NCBI GenBank assembly: GCA_964607765.1
Contig: CAZSNT010000064.1
Span: forward strand, 1 to 48,838
Length of the DNA: 48,838 bases
Reading direction: 5' to 3'
Source of the DNA: CAZSNT01 sp964607765
Lineage (GTDB): Bacteria > Verrucomicrobiota > Lentisphaeria > Oligosphaerales > JABHEG01
Positions 16,385-25,578 of the stretch are shown in pieces; the first letter of the stretch is position 1; each line of letters opens with the position of its first letter. Below the pieces are notes generated by a model that was given only the letters and a program-made list of their open reading frames with translations, made no database searches and had not been told where the DNA came from. Position numbers and translations under genes: made by a program.

Positions 16385-18463
16385 CTATGGTACCTGTGCG
16401 CCGCAGATGTATGCGACCGTGCCCACGACCGAGGGCACGAAGCGCGCTGCGAGTTCGCCCACGATCAGTCCGATCATCAGTGGTTTCAGCTGCTGATAGA
16501 GCCGCGCGCCACCGTACCGCGTGATTCCCGTCTTGACACACCAGCCGAGGAAAAACGAGAACCAGAGCATCTGCCCGTGGATCGCATCGACAAACACGAA
16601 GCACAGCGGGTGCAACGGCCACCACGTGAAGCGCAGCCGCGCCACCCCCATGCCCACACACACGCACAGTGCCAGAAGGAAGGACAGCACAGCGCCCGCG
16701 TCCGGTCGCAACTGCAGCAGGCGCCGCGCTGTGCCGGCGGCCGTGCTCTCCGCGAGCAGGCCCTGGGCGGCGAGCCGCTGCTCCATGTCAATGACCGTCT
16801 CGAACGGCATACCGGCCAGTCGGCGCGGCCACCAGTTCGCAGCCGGCGCGCCCTGATCGTACTGCCAGTAGATGGTGGCGGCCGCGGTCAGAACGAGCGC
16901 GGCGAGCACGGCCGGCACCAGCACCCGGCCCAGCTTGGACGGCGGCAGCGAGCTTGTTTCGCCCAGCTTCAGCGCGTGCACGACGAACGGCATCGGCGCC
17001 CAGCCCGGCGCACACAGGATGACCGTCGAGACGACGAACAGGATCAATGCGGAACGCAGCCCCAGGCTGGCCGGCCCACAGAAGCCCAACAGCATCACGG
17101 CCGGGAACACATGGCTCCCGATCCAGAACGCACCCGTCTCGACCACGGTTCGACTGATCACCACGTAGACCATGGCCGCCCCACACGTGTAGAACACGGC
17201 AAACGGCCAGGCAACCCCGGCGCAGCTCAGCATCACGGCAAACACCGTGCCCGCAATCAGCACAGCCCGGACCGCAACGACCACGTGCGGCTCGACCTCT
17301 GCAGCGCCCCGCAGGAACAGACCCCGCCGCAATGCGTGCCAGTAGTAGTGTCGGCCGGTGTACAGCATCATGCCGAGAAGCCCCACGTAGCCGCCTGCGA
17401 AGATCATCGCCTGCGGGTGCGGCGTCAGGTGGTTGCCGTACCGGAACGCGACCCCGTAAGCCGTGAGAACTCCCGTCAGTGTGCAGAACAGAAACGGTGC
17501 GATGCTCAGGGTGAATGACACGTCTGTGGCGATGAAGTACGACAGCCCCACAACGGCAAAGATGATCTGGGGCCGTAGAAGCCGCATGCCGGAGGCTTCC
17601 AGCAACGGGAACAGCTCGCGCATTGCGCTGAAGTCGAAGTGCAGGCGCACGGGCACCAGCACGTGGGGCCACCACCGGCACGCGGTGTTGTTCAGGTGAA
17701 CGCCGGCGGCGAGCAGGAACCCGGCCCAGAACAGGCGCGACACCCAGAGTGTGTTCCGGGCACCGTCTGCCGACGGCAGGAGCGCGTCCGTGAACGCGGG
17801 GATGGGATAGGGCAGACACTCGTGTTTCGACCACTGCCGGTGCACGATCACGCTCAGCCCGACACTCATGATCAAAATGGCTCCGACAAGGGGCAGCCAC
17901 CAAGCCAGTGCACGGGCCCACGCGTCCCAAGGCACGTCCGACACCGGGATGTGTGCGTCACTGTCCGACAGCCCGGTCATGTAGCCGGACAGAACGCGAT
18001 CCTCGTCCCCGGCCGGATCCGCCAGCATGTAGCCGGGAAGAAATCGGGGGATCAGCCCAGCCGGCGCCCAGCCCGGGCGAACGCGGACGTCGTGATGCGG
18101 GATCATCAGCGTCGTGGGGATAGTCTGCGCAAACCCGTAACTGGAGATGGAGCCGCCGACGGCTCCCAGCGCCAGCATGATGACCAGTTCGCCGCGGGAA
18201 AAGGCCCACGCCGGACGCAGTCGACGCAGGAGCGGGTTGACCAGGAAAACGACCGCGATCAAGCCGCCGTAGATCACGGGCGGAAGCAGGTTGTAGACGA
18301 ATCGCTGCTGCCGAATCACCCCATCGTTGAAGTAAGCCAGGCAGCAGATGACCGTGAGCAGTGCGAACCCCGCAACCACGCCGCGTCGGATGACGGGGGC
18401 CCCACGCGCGCCGTCCGCCGGCGGCGATCCGTCGGGTCTCGAGGGGCTTTCTTGCGTGTCCAT
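16385..18463 (-). CDS. Polytopic membrane protein, DUF6785/DUF6784 family
   Basis: A 692-residue integral membrane protein with roughly 14-16 hydrophobic helices. After a 25-residue polar N-terminus (MDTQESPSRPDGSPPADGAR) come helices at VVAGFALLTVICCLAYFN, LLPPVIYGGLIAVVFLV and ELVIMLALGAVGGSISSYGF. The layout matches the uncharacterised DUF6785/DUF6784 proteins common in Planctomycetes and Lentisphaerae, which resemble oligopeptide-transporter-type proteins in overall length and topology. Landmark segments are HRQWSKHECLPYPIPAFTDALL and the C-terminal FVDAIHGQMLWFSFFLGWCVKTGITRYGGARLYQQLKP. It is the only transporter-like gene inside the carbohydrate part of the window and lies downstream of the secreted beta-helix gene on the same strand, so uptake of a released product is a reasonable guess. 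No function is established. Confidence 0.8.
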   Translation of the reverse strand: MDTQESPSRPDGSPPADGARGAPVIRRGVVAGFALLTVICCLAYFNDGVIRQQRFVYNLLPPVIYGGLIAVVFLVNPLLRRLRPAWAFSRGELVIMLALGAVGGSISSYGFAQTIPTTLMIPHHDVRVRPGWAPAGLIPRFLPGYMLADPAGDEDRVLSGYMTGLSDSDAHIPVSDVPWDAWARALAWWLPLVGAILIMSVGLSVIVHRQWSKHECLPYPIPAFTDALLPSADGARNTLWVSRLFWAGFLLAAGVHLNNTACRWWPHVLVPVRLHFDFSAMRELFPLLEASGMRLLRPQIIFAVVGLSYFIATDVSFTLSIAPFLFCTLTGVLTAYGVAFRYGNHLTPHPQAMIFAGGYVGLLGMMLYTGRHYYWHALRRGLFLRGAAEVEPHVVVAVRAVLIAGTVFAVMLSCAGVAWPFAVFYTCGAAMVYVVISRTVVETGAFWIGSHVFPAVMLLGFCGPASLGLRSALILFVVSTVILCAPGWAPMPFVVHALKLGETSSLPPSKLGRVLVPAVLAALVLTAAATIYWQYDQGAPAANWWPRRLAGMPFETVIDMEQRLAAQGLLAESTAAGTARRLLQLRPDAGAVLSFLLALCVCVGMGVARLRFTWWPLHPLCFVFVDAIHGQMLWFSFFLGWCVKTGITRYGGARLYQQLKPLMIGLIVGELAARFVPSVVGTVAYICGAQVP

Positions 18464-18526
18464 TACCGAGCCTCGTCTGCCACGAGTGCGTGTCCGGAGG
18501 CAACATACGGCGGACCACTGCCGTAG

Positions 18527-18606
18527 CCCGGCTCTCCCGAGCCGGGTGTCTTGCCGTGCTGTGCATCCTGCCTGTGGGCCAAACGTCCCGGGTCAGGAGA
18601 CCCGGG
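18527..18606. repeat. Pair of REP-like hairpins
   Basis: Two hairpins of identical design lie 60 bp apart in the spacer between the DUF6785-like and beta-helix genes. At 18527-18546 the stem is CCCGGCTC/GAGCCGGG with loop TCCC; at 18587-18606 the stem is CCCGGGTC/GACCCGGG with loop AGGA. The first recurs as a 29-bp identical copy near the right end of the window (48798-48817 core). This pattern fits a repetitive extragenic palindrome family. Confidence 0.8.
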
Positions 18607-18661
18607 CAACGGGGATGCGGCGGCGCCCCGGAATCGGCCTCTTGCCTGCCTGGAATCCGCC

Positions 18662-21600
18662 TCACTTCCGCCCCGGCCGTGACTCAGCCAACCGATGCAG
18701 TTCCTGCGCAGCCAGCGCCCTGCCGTAGAGACGCAGGTCCACGATCCTGCCGTCGTACCACGCGGGCGTCGGCTCGTGCCGCCTGCGTCCGACAAACAGC
18801 GGCCGCGTGTTGGTCAGGTCGCCCAACTCACTCAGATCGTGCGGTCCGCCGCTCGGCGCGCCGTTTACGTAGCTCAGCCCAGTCGCTCCGGTCTTGACAA
18901 ACGCGACGTGGACCCACGTTTCCGGCGGCAGCGCTCCGGGCGCCGTCGCGAAGTACCGGTTGTTGCACCGGAACGCGATGTTGTCCGCGCGCTGCGGGTC
19001 TTCCCAGCCCCACGACCACTCGTTCGCGGCTCCGAACCCGTTGCCTTTGGCGGCGACGATCATGTTGCCGCCCTTCGTCTTCCACAGCCACGCGCTCAAG
19101 GTGAAGTCGCCGCTGCCCAGGTTTATCTCGGCAGGCCCCGCCACGTAGCTGTCACGTCCGTTCAGGACAAGCCCCTGCCGATCGGCACCCCACGTCGCGC
19201 CCCCGTGCAGACGCCAGCAGCCCGACACTGAAGCATGCACGCCGGCACAATGGGCAATGAGGAAGCCCGTGGTGAACGTGAGTGATGTTCCCGCAGGCAC
19301 CGCATTCCGGGCAACCGACGCGTCCGTGACGCCCGTGACGTGCAATTCGTACTTTCGCAACCGCGCGAGGCCCGCGACGTTGAGCACGACCGCATCAGCG
19401 TGCGACGCGGCCGCTGCGGCCGTTACCGTTGCGTCCGGCACGATCCGGTAACGTGCGGAGTCCGCAGCAACCGGTGCGGCCACAGGCTCGGAGAAACGCA
19501 CGAACAGTCGGGTCAGATCCCCTGACGGCGCGACCGCGCCCAGCGTGGGCGGCGTGGTGTCCGGAGGCGTGCGCACTTCGCACGTTCCGGACGGTTCGCT
19601 CTCCGGACCAAAATCGCCGTCGCGTACCGTGACGTGGTACCGGTACGCCGTGCGCTCTTCCACAGGCGTATCCACGAACGCGCCCGTTCGGGTCTCGTGG
19701 ATCAGGGCGTTGTTCCGGAACAGCTTGTAGACGGGGTCGCGGCCGGCCGCCGAGCCGCGCGGCAGCGCCCACTGCAGCTCAACCCGCCGGTGTGATGGCG
19801 CGGCAGCCGAGACGCGGGGTGCAGGCAGCACACCGAGCGGTCGTGGCGGCCCGCCGTATTCGCCCGGGAAGTCGGCCTGCAGCCCGATTCGGGCATACGC
19901 CATGGCGTTGCTGTCGAATCCCGGTTCCCAGCTCACGTTCTCGAGTACGGCTGACGTCCTGTTGTCGGCGCCGTTCGTACGGAACGCCAGGTTCTGGGCG
20001 CGCAGGACGTGGATGTTGCGGAAGACCTGGTGCATGGAACGCTTCGGCCAGTCGAGGAAGATGCCGTCGGGGCGAATGTCTTTCATGCCGGCAGCGGCCT
20101 GGACATCGGTGATCGTGATCTGCTCGAATGTGTTCACGCAGTCCCCGCTCGGGATGTTCACGCTTGCCGTGTGCACTGCGCCCATGTCGCCGCTGTCCTG
20201 GCCGCAGTGATGGATGCGCAGATGATGGAAGCGATTACCCGCGGCTGGGGGCAGGTTCCCGTGCCAGCCCGGCTCGCCTTTCTGCATGTTCGTGTTGCCG
20301 CGCATGGTCGTGGCGTAGCGCGGCGAGTTGAAGAACTCGGAATGCGAGACCTCATTGTTGCTGCCGTTCATCAGATTCACGCACGCGTTGTAGATGGCGA
20401 GCTGCCCCACGTCGTGGATTTTGTTGTTGGTCAGGATGTTGTGCTCGAGGCGATCCGCGGTCGGCCCGGTCCCGGTCTCGCTCCTGAAGCGGTTGGACAG
20501 CGTGACGCCGTTCACGCCCATGTGCTCGACCCAGCAGCCTGTGACCAGGTTGTGCCTGTTCTCGCCCACCATCAGGATGCCGTTGCGCCCCGAATTCCTC
20601 AGATGGCAGTTGCGGATCTCGATGTGATCGGTATTGCGCAACCCGACCATGGCGTGATCCGTGCGGCCCCAGCCGAACTGCCACCAGAACCGGGCCGGCG
20701 AGAGGCCGTCGGTCTCCGCGAACGCCAACCCCTCGACCCGGACGTGGTGTGCCCGTTTCTCCCGGCTCTCGCCCTCGATGCGGATGAGGTCCCTGGCCAC
20801 GGGCAGGGCGATGTTGAGGCGATCGGGGTGGCCGTCGCCCATCGGACTGTAGTAGAGGACGCCCTCCGCCTCGTCGAGGAAGAACTCGCTCCGCGCGTCC
20901 AGCAGCGACAGATCGTCTTCGAGGAAGTAGCGTGCCCGGTCGCCGATGCGCGTCCGGTCGCCCTGGTTGTCGAAGATGATCCTGCGTTCTCCCGTGTCCA
21001 CGCCAGTGACCGCGCAGATCCAGCGATGCCAGTCGCATTTGCCCCATGGGAAGACGTTGATCTTGAGTTGCGCACCGGCCGCCGTGACGGGCGGAGGACC
21101 GCCGGGCCGCCAAGTGAGCCAGCTCTCACGGACGCCCTGCGCCAGTTCGGGCGAACCGGACGACGAGACCAGGTACGGCCCGGCTGCACACGGGAGATCG
21201 GGCATGTGCTCGTGATTCGGGTGCCGCGCCTTCCTTGCCCTGACGCCGTTCTCGTACAGCGTATGGCAGACCGTGCCCTGACCAAGGTCAATCCGCCAGA
21301 CACGCCCGCGATGGCGCGTCCAGCCGCGCAGCAACCGGCTGCCGAGCAGACGGGCCTTGCCGATCCCATCACGGCTCCGGTATATGACGCTGAAGCCGTT
21401 CCTGCCCGAGTCTGCTTCGGTCAGGATCAGCGGCTCGGTGAGACGGTAGTCGCCGGCTCGGATGTTGACGGTGATGTCGCCCACAGTGTCGGCCGGGAGT
21501 TCGCGCACTGCGTCCCGGGCTCGAGCAACCGTGCGGAACGGCTGCGCCGCCGTGCCCGGCCCGTCGTCGACCCCATCCGGCGCCACGGTGAACTCAACGG

Positions 21601-21670
21601 CGCCCGCGCTCGCAGCGAACACGAGCATGCTGATGCCCATCCGCAGCCAACTGAAGGGCAGTCTCTGCAC
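18662..21670 (-). CDS. Secreted multimodular beta-helix protein (GH141-like) with FnIII, Ig-like and LamG modules
   Basis: A 1002-residue secreted protein. The start is taken as GTG at 21670 because GGAAAGGA lies about 8 nt upstream and the product then begins with a signal peptide (MQRLPFSWLRMGISMLVF, ending SAGA); the longer frame reads through repeats. Residues about 25-620 form a right-handed parallel beta-helix of the GH141/pectate-lyase type, opening FTVAPDGVDDGPGTAAQPF and RTVARARDAVREL, with many H/N-rich coils (IEIRNCHLRNSGRNGILM, RFHHLRIHHCGQDSGD). Then come a fibronectin-III-like module (about 640-725), an SbsA/Big_5 Ig-like module (about 730-830) and a LamG-like lectin fold (about 845-995). 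GH141 members act on rhamnogalacturonan-II fucose or on xylan. Predicted extracellular polysaccharide hydrolase; the substrate is uncertain. Confidence 0.82.
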   Translation of the reverse strand: MQRLPFSWLRMGISMLVFAASAGAVEFTVAPDGVDDGPGTAAQPFRTVARARDAVRELPADTVGDITVNIRAGDYRLTEPLILTEADSGRNGFSVIYRSRDGIGKARLLGSRLLRGWTRHRGRVWRIDLGQGTVCHTLYENGVRARKARHPNHEHMPDLPCAAGPYLVSSSGSPELAQGVRESWLTWRPGGPPPVTAAGAQLKINVFPWGKCDWHRWICAVTGVDTGERRIIFDNQGDRTRIGDRARYFLEDDLSLLDARSEFFLDEAEGVLYYSPMGDGHPDRLNIALPVARDLIRIEGESREKRAHHVRVEGLAFAETDGLSPARFWWQFGWGRTDHAMVGLRNTDHIEIRNCHLRNSGRNGILMVGENRHNLVTGCWVEHMGVNGVTLSNRFRSETGTGPTADRLEHNILTNNKIHDVGQLAIYNACVNLMNGSNNEVSHSEFFNSPRYATTMRGNTNMQKGEPGWHGNLPPAAGNRFHHLRIHHCGQDSGDMGAVHTASVNIPSGDCVNTFEQITITDVQAAAGMKDIRPDGIFLDWPKRSMHQVFRNIHVLRAQNLAFRTNGADNRTSAVLENVSWEPGFDSNAMAYARIGLQADFPGEYGGPPRPLGVLPAPRVSAAAPSHRRVELQWALPRGSAAGRDPVYKLFRNNALIHETRTGAFVDTPVEERTAYRYHVTVRDGDFGPESEPSGTCEVRTPPDTTPPTLGAVAPSGDLTRLFVRFSEPVAAPVAADSARYRIVPDATVTAAAAASHADAVVLNVAGLARLRKYELHVTGVTDASVARNAVPAGTSLTFTTGFLIAHCAGVHASVSGCWRLHGGATWGADRQGLVLNGRDSYVAGPAEINLGSGDFTLSAWLWKTKGGNMIVAAKGNGFGAANEWSWGWEDPQRADNIAFRCNNRYFATAPGALPPETWVHVAFVKTGATGLSYVNGAPSGGPHDLSELGDLTNTRPLFVGRRRHEPTPAWYDGRIVDLRLYGRALAAQELHRLAESRPGRK

Positions 21671-21740
21671 GGTTGGCGTCCTTTCCGCTGGTTGGCCTGC
21701 CTGGTCGTTGCCGGCGGACCTTGGTTGCGTCGGCCCCCAC

Positions 21741-21870
21741 ATCCCGAAGGAATCGACAGGACTCGACAGAAGCCGACAGGAATCGACGGTCCCGACGCCA
21801 TTCACGAGCTCGGTTGCCGGGTCGACTTCCTCGACTCCTGCCGACTCCTGTCGAGTCCTGTCGGATGGCC
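21741..21870. repeat. Two opposed 10-bp-period arrays (TCGACTCCTG family) upstream of the beta-helix gene
   Basis: From 21751, units AATCGACAGG, ACTCGACAGA, AGCCGACAGG and AATCGACGGT follow in exact 10-bp register. From 21831, TCGACTCCTG, CCGACTCCTG, TCGAGTCCTG and a partial unit run in the opposite orientation. The two half-arrays are complementary: ACAGGACTCGACAG at 21756-21769 is the exact reverse complement of 21848-21861. The region lies between the LamG/TIM-barrel gene and the GTG of the beta-helix gene. Confidence 0.85.
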
Positions 21871-21881
21871 CGATGCATCTG

Positions 21882-24413
21882 TCACGCGTCCGGCGTCTGA
21901 CTCACAACCAGGATCGCCCAAGGCGTGAGAGCCGGCACGTCCACGGCAAGCTCGTCCCCGTCGGCGAGCGGCGTCAGGTTCAGTGTTCGTGACAGCCCCG
22001 CAAAGGCCTGGGCCTGCGAAGGAGCGAATAGCGGCCGCGGCCCTGCGGCGCGTCGGAGTTGCTGGGCTGCGGCCTCCGCGGCTCGATGCTGCGCGGAATC
22101 AAACGGCGCCGGCACGATCAGGGAAACCGTCAGCAGCGCGTCCGCGAAAAACGCTCCTCGTCTCAGCCGCAGCTTGAACGGCAGGGGTGTGTCCCGCCAA
22201 TCGACCAGGTGCACCACGACCGGCGCTGACGCCTGCTCCGGCTTCGCGCGCACAAACGCATAGACGTCCTCGGCGTCCTCGATCGACACCGGGAACTGTC
22301 GGCCCCACCGCGTCTCGAACAACCCCGGACCGATGGTCGCCGCATCTTCGTACCCGTCCAGCAGTGCGGCATTCCCGCGGATGAACCCGAACAGATCGGC
22401 ATAGTCCTCCGGCTTGCCGAAGTAGCGCGGTGTGCCGGAACGCTTGCGGTCCGGCGCCATCGTGTTGGGCATATAGACGTCCCACGGCACCATGCAGATG
22501 CCGCCCACCGCATACGACGTGGCAATCGTCTGACGCGTGTGCCGTTCCCAGCCGTCAGGAGTCACGTAGACGCTGTGCCCGCCCTTCTTCGGCATGGTCA
22601 CGATCTGCAGACGATCCAATGCGGAGGCCTGCGACGCAGTGCGGTACAGAAACGCCGGCGTGGCGTGATGTCGACTCAACTCGCCGAAGAACCAATCGTA
22701 TTGCTGCATGATCTCGTCGAAGTTGTGCACGCCATTGTTGCAGGACATGGCGACCTCGACGCCGGCGCCTTTGCTCAGCGCCCTGCGCGTGCGTGCCATG
22801 AACCCGATCGAGACTTCATGCTGGTACTTCCTGAACAGCTGCTGGAGTCGACCGCCGTCCCACCTGCTGAAAACATCGCCCACCGGCGCGCCCGTGGCGC
22901 GCAGACGCGTCCGGTAATCGAACGTTGCGATGTCCGCGATGCCGAGCGCAGTCAGCTCGGCAGCGCTTACGTCGGCCGCCAGAAACTGCCGGAAGCCCCG
23001 CATGCAGTGGTCGCAGAAACAGCCGCCGTACCTGGGGCGGTAGGCGTTACCGATGCCCTCGTCACGTTGAATCAGCGTCGCGCCGGCTTGGGTGTAGGTC
23101 TGCAGCGCTTTGATGTAGAGGGCCTCGAACTCCGCGTTGCTGCAGCATCCCGACGCACGCGAGTAGGGGTTGGGCCAGTGCCGCTTCCAGGGCTGTTCGT
23201 TGGCGCTGCCGTCCAGAGACACACAGCCGTAGCGCCGGATGAACGACTGTGTCTCGGCATCGTCCGTCTGCTTCGGCAGCCCGAGCAGATCGCGCATGGT
23301 GGACAGGCTGTTGGTCACGGCGCCCTGGAAGAAGCGACCGCTGTCGCGGACCGCCGCGATCACGTCCGGGTCATGGATGTAAGACCACACCAGCCCGGTC
23401 ACATGGAATGCGTCCATGGCCTGCATGGTGTCGTGCTGGTCGCGTGGGTTGGTCGGGCGCCAGCGCAACGTCCGCATCAGTACGTCACTCGCCCGCGGCG
23501 TGCGCGGATGCAGCTTCCGGGGCTGCGCCACGTCACAGGCACGCCGCAGCGGCCCCGGGCGGTCCGGGAACACGAGGAACTCGGTGGGGTGCAGGACCGC
23601 GTCCGAGACCCGGAATTCGTCCATGTCACCGGCAAAGCTGTTCTTCTCGGAGCCTTCCCGCGCGCCGATGTGGAGGCAGTCGATCGCGTACCGGTCCGCC
23701 GCCTCCGTGTCGAAAGCCGCGGGCACCTCGGCTCGGGCCGCGACTGAGCCGTCCACAAAGAGCCGTGCCTCGGCGGGGCCGTCGCCCACGCTGTTCCAGA
23801 TCATGGCAATGTGGTGCCACGCGCCCCGGGTCAGCCGGTTGTCCGTGCGCAGACTGAATGTCGAGGCCACATCCTGCGCCTCGTGGGCCTTCACCTCGAA
23901 GTAACACCCAAGCCGCCAGCCTTCGCCGGGCACTGATGGGCGCTGCGCCATGAGCGTGAACCCGCTCCACAGCGGCTCGTCACGCGTCGTCAGGATCACG
24001 TCGCCGAACCCGTCCGGCTCGTCGCCGGAGCAACGCACCCAGCCCTCGAACGTCCAGCATGTGTTGTGCAGACGCAGCACGTTCGTGCCGGGCGCCGTCC
24101 GCAGAAACCGGTTCAGAACCGGGTTGCCCGGCGACTGCAGGCACGCGTGGTTGCCGGTCGCGCCGCCGTGGAAGTCAGCCGTTGCGTCGGCGTTGGGGAT
24201 GACCGGCAGAGCGGGCGCCGCGACCGCCTGGAAATCCTCCCCGCCGCCCGCGCTGTGCAGGTCCATGTCCGCGCCGCCCGCCGCAGCCGGTGTAAAGCCG
24301 CGGCCGAACGTATCGAACTCCCAGTAGGCCACGGTCCCCGCGCAGACGTCGTGACACCACAGCGCCGTGCTCAGTGTCACGAAAAGCACACCCGCCAAAC
24401 GTCGTAACAGCAT
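21882..24413 (-). CDS. Secreted LamG-domain protein with GH42-like TIM-barrel region
   Basis: An 843-residue secreted protein with a strong ribosome site (GGAAGGAGGG) and signal peptide (MLLRRLAGVLFVTLSTALWC to about residue 26). Residues about 27-275 form a concanavalin/LamG-like jelly roll (TVAYWEFDTFGRGF, CWTFEGWVRC, RGAWHHIAMIWNS, ARLFVDGSV, GDMDEFRVSDAVL). Residues about 310-700 look like a TIM barrel of the GH42/GH-A type: TGLVWSYIHDPDVIAAVRDSG, AGATLIQRDEGIG, a GGCFCDHCMRGF cluster, VEVAMSCNNGVHNF, and GICMVPWDVYMPNTM. The C-terminal 130 residues are beta-rich. Catalytic acids cannot be assigned with certainty. It is divergent from the FAH-family gene and upstream of the beta-helix gene. 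Probably an extracellular glycoside hydrolase. Confidence 0.72.
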   Translation of the reverse strand: MLLRRLAGVLFVTLSTALWCHDVCAGTVAYWEFDTFGRGFTPAAAGGADMDLHSAGGGEDFQAVAAPALPVIPNADATADFHGGATGNHACLQSPGNPVLNRFLRTAPGTNVLRLHNTCWTFEGWVRCSGDEPDGFGDVILTTRDEPLWSGFTLMAQRPSVPGEGWRLGCYFEVKAHEAQDVASTFSLRTDNRLTRGAWHHIAMIWNSVGDGPAEARLFVDGSVAARAEVPAAFDTEAADRYAIDCLHIGAREGSEKNSFAGDMDEFRVSDAVLHPTEFLVFPDRPGPLRRACDVAQPRKLHPRTPRASDVLMRTLRWRPTNPRDQHDTMQAMDAFHVTGLVWSYIHDPDVIAAVRDSGRFFQGAVTNSLSTMRDLLGLPKQTDDAETQSFIRRYGCVSLDGSANEQPWKRHWPNPYSRASGCCSNAEFEALYIKALQTYTQAGATLIQRDEGIGNAYRPRYGGCFCDHCMRGFRQFLAADVSAAELTALGIADIATFDYRTRLRATGAPVGDVFSRWDGGRLQQLFRKYQHEVSIGFMARTRRALSKGAGVEVAMSCNNGVHNFDEIMQQYDWFFGELSRHHATPAFLYRTASQASALDRLQIVTMPKKGGHSVYVTPDGWERHTRQTIATSYAVGGICMVPWDVYMPNTMAPDRKRSGTPRYFGKPEDYADLFGFIRGNAALLDGYEDAATIGPGLFETRWGRQFPVSIEDAEDVYAFVRAKPEQASAPVVVHLVDWRDTPLPFKLRLRRGAFFADALLTVSLIVPAPFDSAQHRAAEAAAQQLRRAAGPRPLFAPSQAQAFAGLSRTLNLTPLADGDELAVDVPALTPWAILVVSQTPDA

Positions 24414-24687
24414 GGGTGCGTTCCCTCCTTCCTGTCAGTGACACACAGATGAGTGTACGAGTGTGACATGCCACGCCCGGCCTCTTTGCCGTGGCGGCCC
24501 GTGCTGCGTCAATATCGCTCGCGTGTGGCACCTCGCCCAGTCCCGCGGCGGATGCATGTCCGGAAAACAGGGCTGGGCGCTCTTGTCAGATGCATGGCAG
24601 CGGGCATCACGTCGACGGATTCCCTTGAGGAGAGCGGCAGATGCCCTTATTGTCAGCAGTGAAGTCATTCGGAAAGGACAACAGCAC

Positions 24688-25491
24688 ATGAAGATAGCAC
24701 GCATCCGGCTTGGGGATTCGACTGTATGCTACGCATTGGTGGAACCCGAGTGCTACCGTCTGCTCGAGACCTGCCCGTTCTGTGACATCACACCGACGGA
24801 CACCACCGTTGCCGCGGCCGACGCCACGCTTCTCGCGCCGGTAACGCCGCGCCAGATTGTCGCCATCGGTCTGAACTATCGCGCGCATGCCGCGGAAGGC
24901 GGGGTCGCGCCGCCCGACGCACCCGTCGTGTTTGTCAAGACCCCCAACACCGTGACGAATCCGGGCGATCCGATCGTGCTGCCTCGGATGGCCCCGGACG
25001 AGGTGGACTACGAGTGCGAGCTGGTCATTGTCATCGGCAAGACGGCGAAGAACGTGTCGGAGGACGACGTGCCGAGCTACGTTCTGGGTTACACGTGCGG
25101 CAACGATGTCAGTGCTCGGGACTGCCAGAAGAGGTACGACCGGCAGTGGGCGCGCGGCAAGTGCTTTGACACGTTCGCGCCGATGGGGCCTTGGATCGAG
25201 ACGGAGGCCGACGGCGACTGCCTCGACATCCGAAGCGTTCTGAACGGCGAGGTCATGCAGGACTCCAACACGTCGGACCTGATCTTCTCCTGCAGATTCC
25301 TGGTCAGCTACATCTCCCGCTGTATGACGCTCTACCCCGGCAGTGTTATCATGACCGGCACGCCGTCCGGTGTGGGGTGCGCGCGAACGCCGCCGCGGTT
25401 CTTGCGTGAAGGCGACACGATTTGCGTTGAGATCGAGGGCATTGGGATGCTCACGAACCCGGTTGTCAGCGAAGGTAGCGCCGCGCTCTGA
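24688..25491 (+). CDS. Fumarylacetoacetate hydrolase (FAH) family protein
   Basis: A 267-residue protein of the FAH/2-hydroxyhepta-2,4-diene-1,7-dioate isomerase family. Family motifs are clear: VAIGLNYRAHA, VFVKTPNTVTNPGDPIVLP, the metal-ligand stretch VDYECELVIVIGK, GYTCGNDVSARDCQKR, QWARGKCFDTFAPMGPW, and VIMTGTPSGVG near the C-terminus. The expected metal ligands are the two Glu of YECEL and the Asp of NDVSARD. The ATG at 24688 is preceded by GGAAAGGA. Cytoplasmic. In sugar-acid pathways such proteins cleave 2,4-diketo-3-deoxy acids (as in the Xanthomonas L-fucose route), which would fit DgoD and the SDR in this window; aromatic-acid roles are equally possible from sequence alone. Confidence 0.88.
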   Translation: MKIARIRLGDSTVCYALVEPECYRLLETCPFCDITPTDTTVAAADATLLAPVTPRQIVAIGLNYRAHAAEGGVAPPDAPVVFVKTPNTVTNPGDPIVLPRMAPDEVDYECELVIVIGKTAKNVSEDDVPSYVLGYTCGNDVSARDCQKRYDRQWARGKCFDTFAPMGPWIETEADGDCLDIRSVLNGEVMQDSNTSDLIFSCRFLVSYISRCMTLYPGSVIMTGTPSGVGCARTPPRFLREGDTICVEIEGIGMLTNPVVSEGSAAL

Positions 25492-25578
25492 GCGGCGGCT
25501 GTCCGAGGCGGGGCGTTCTCGGGAAACGCCGCTCGGAGTGCGGCGCCACGTCCGGATACGGAACACGGGAATGGTTGG

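Noticed and set aside
20009..21928. Plus-strand open frame of about 639 codons opposite the beta-helix gene
   Set aside because: It runs through the 10-bp arrays and has no domain; the minus-strand gene has a signal peptide and clear modules.
24414..24687. Riboswitch or specific promoter in the divergent spacer
   Set aside because: No convincing -35/-10 pair or known aptamer fold could be recognised by eye; only ribosome sites at both ends are clear.
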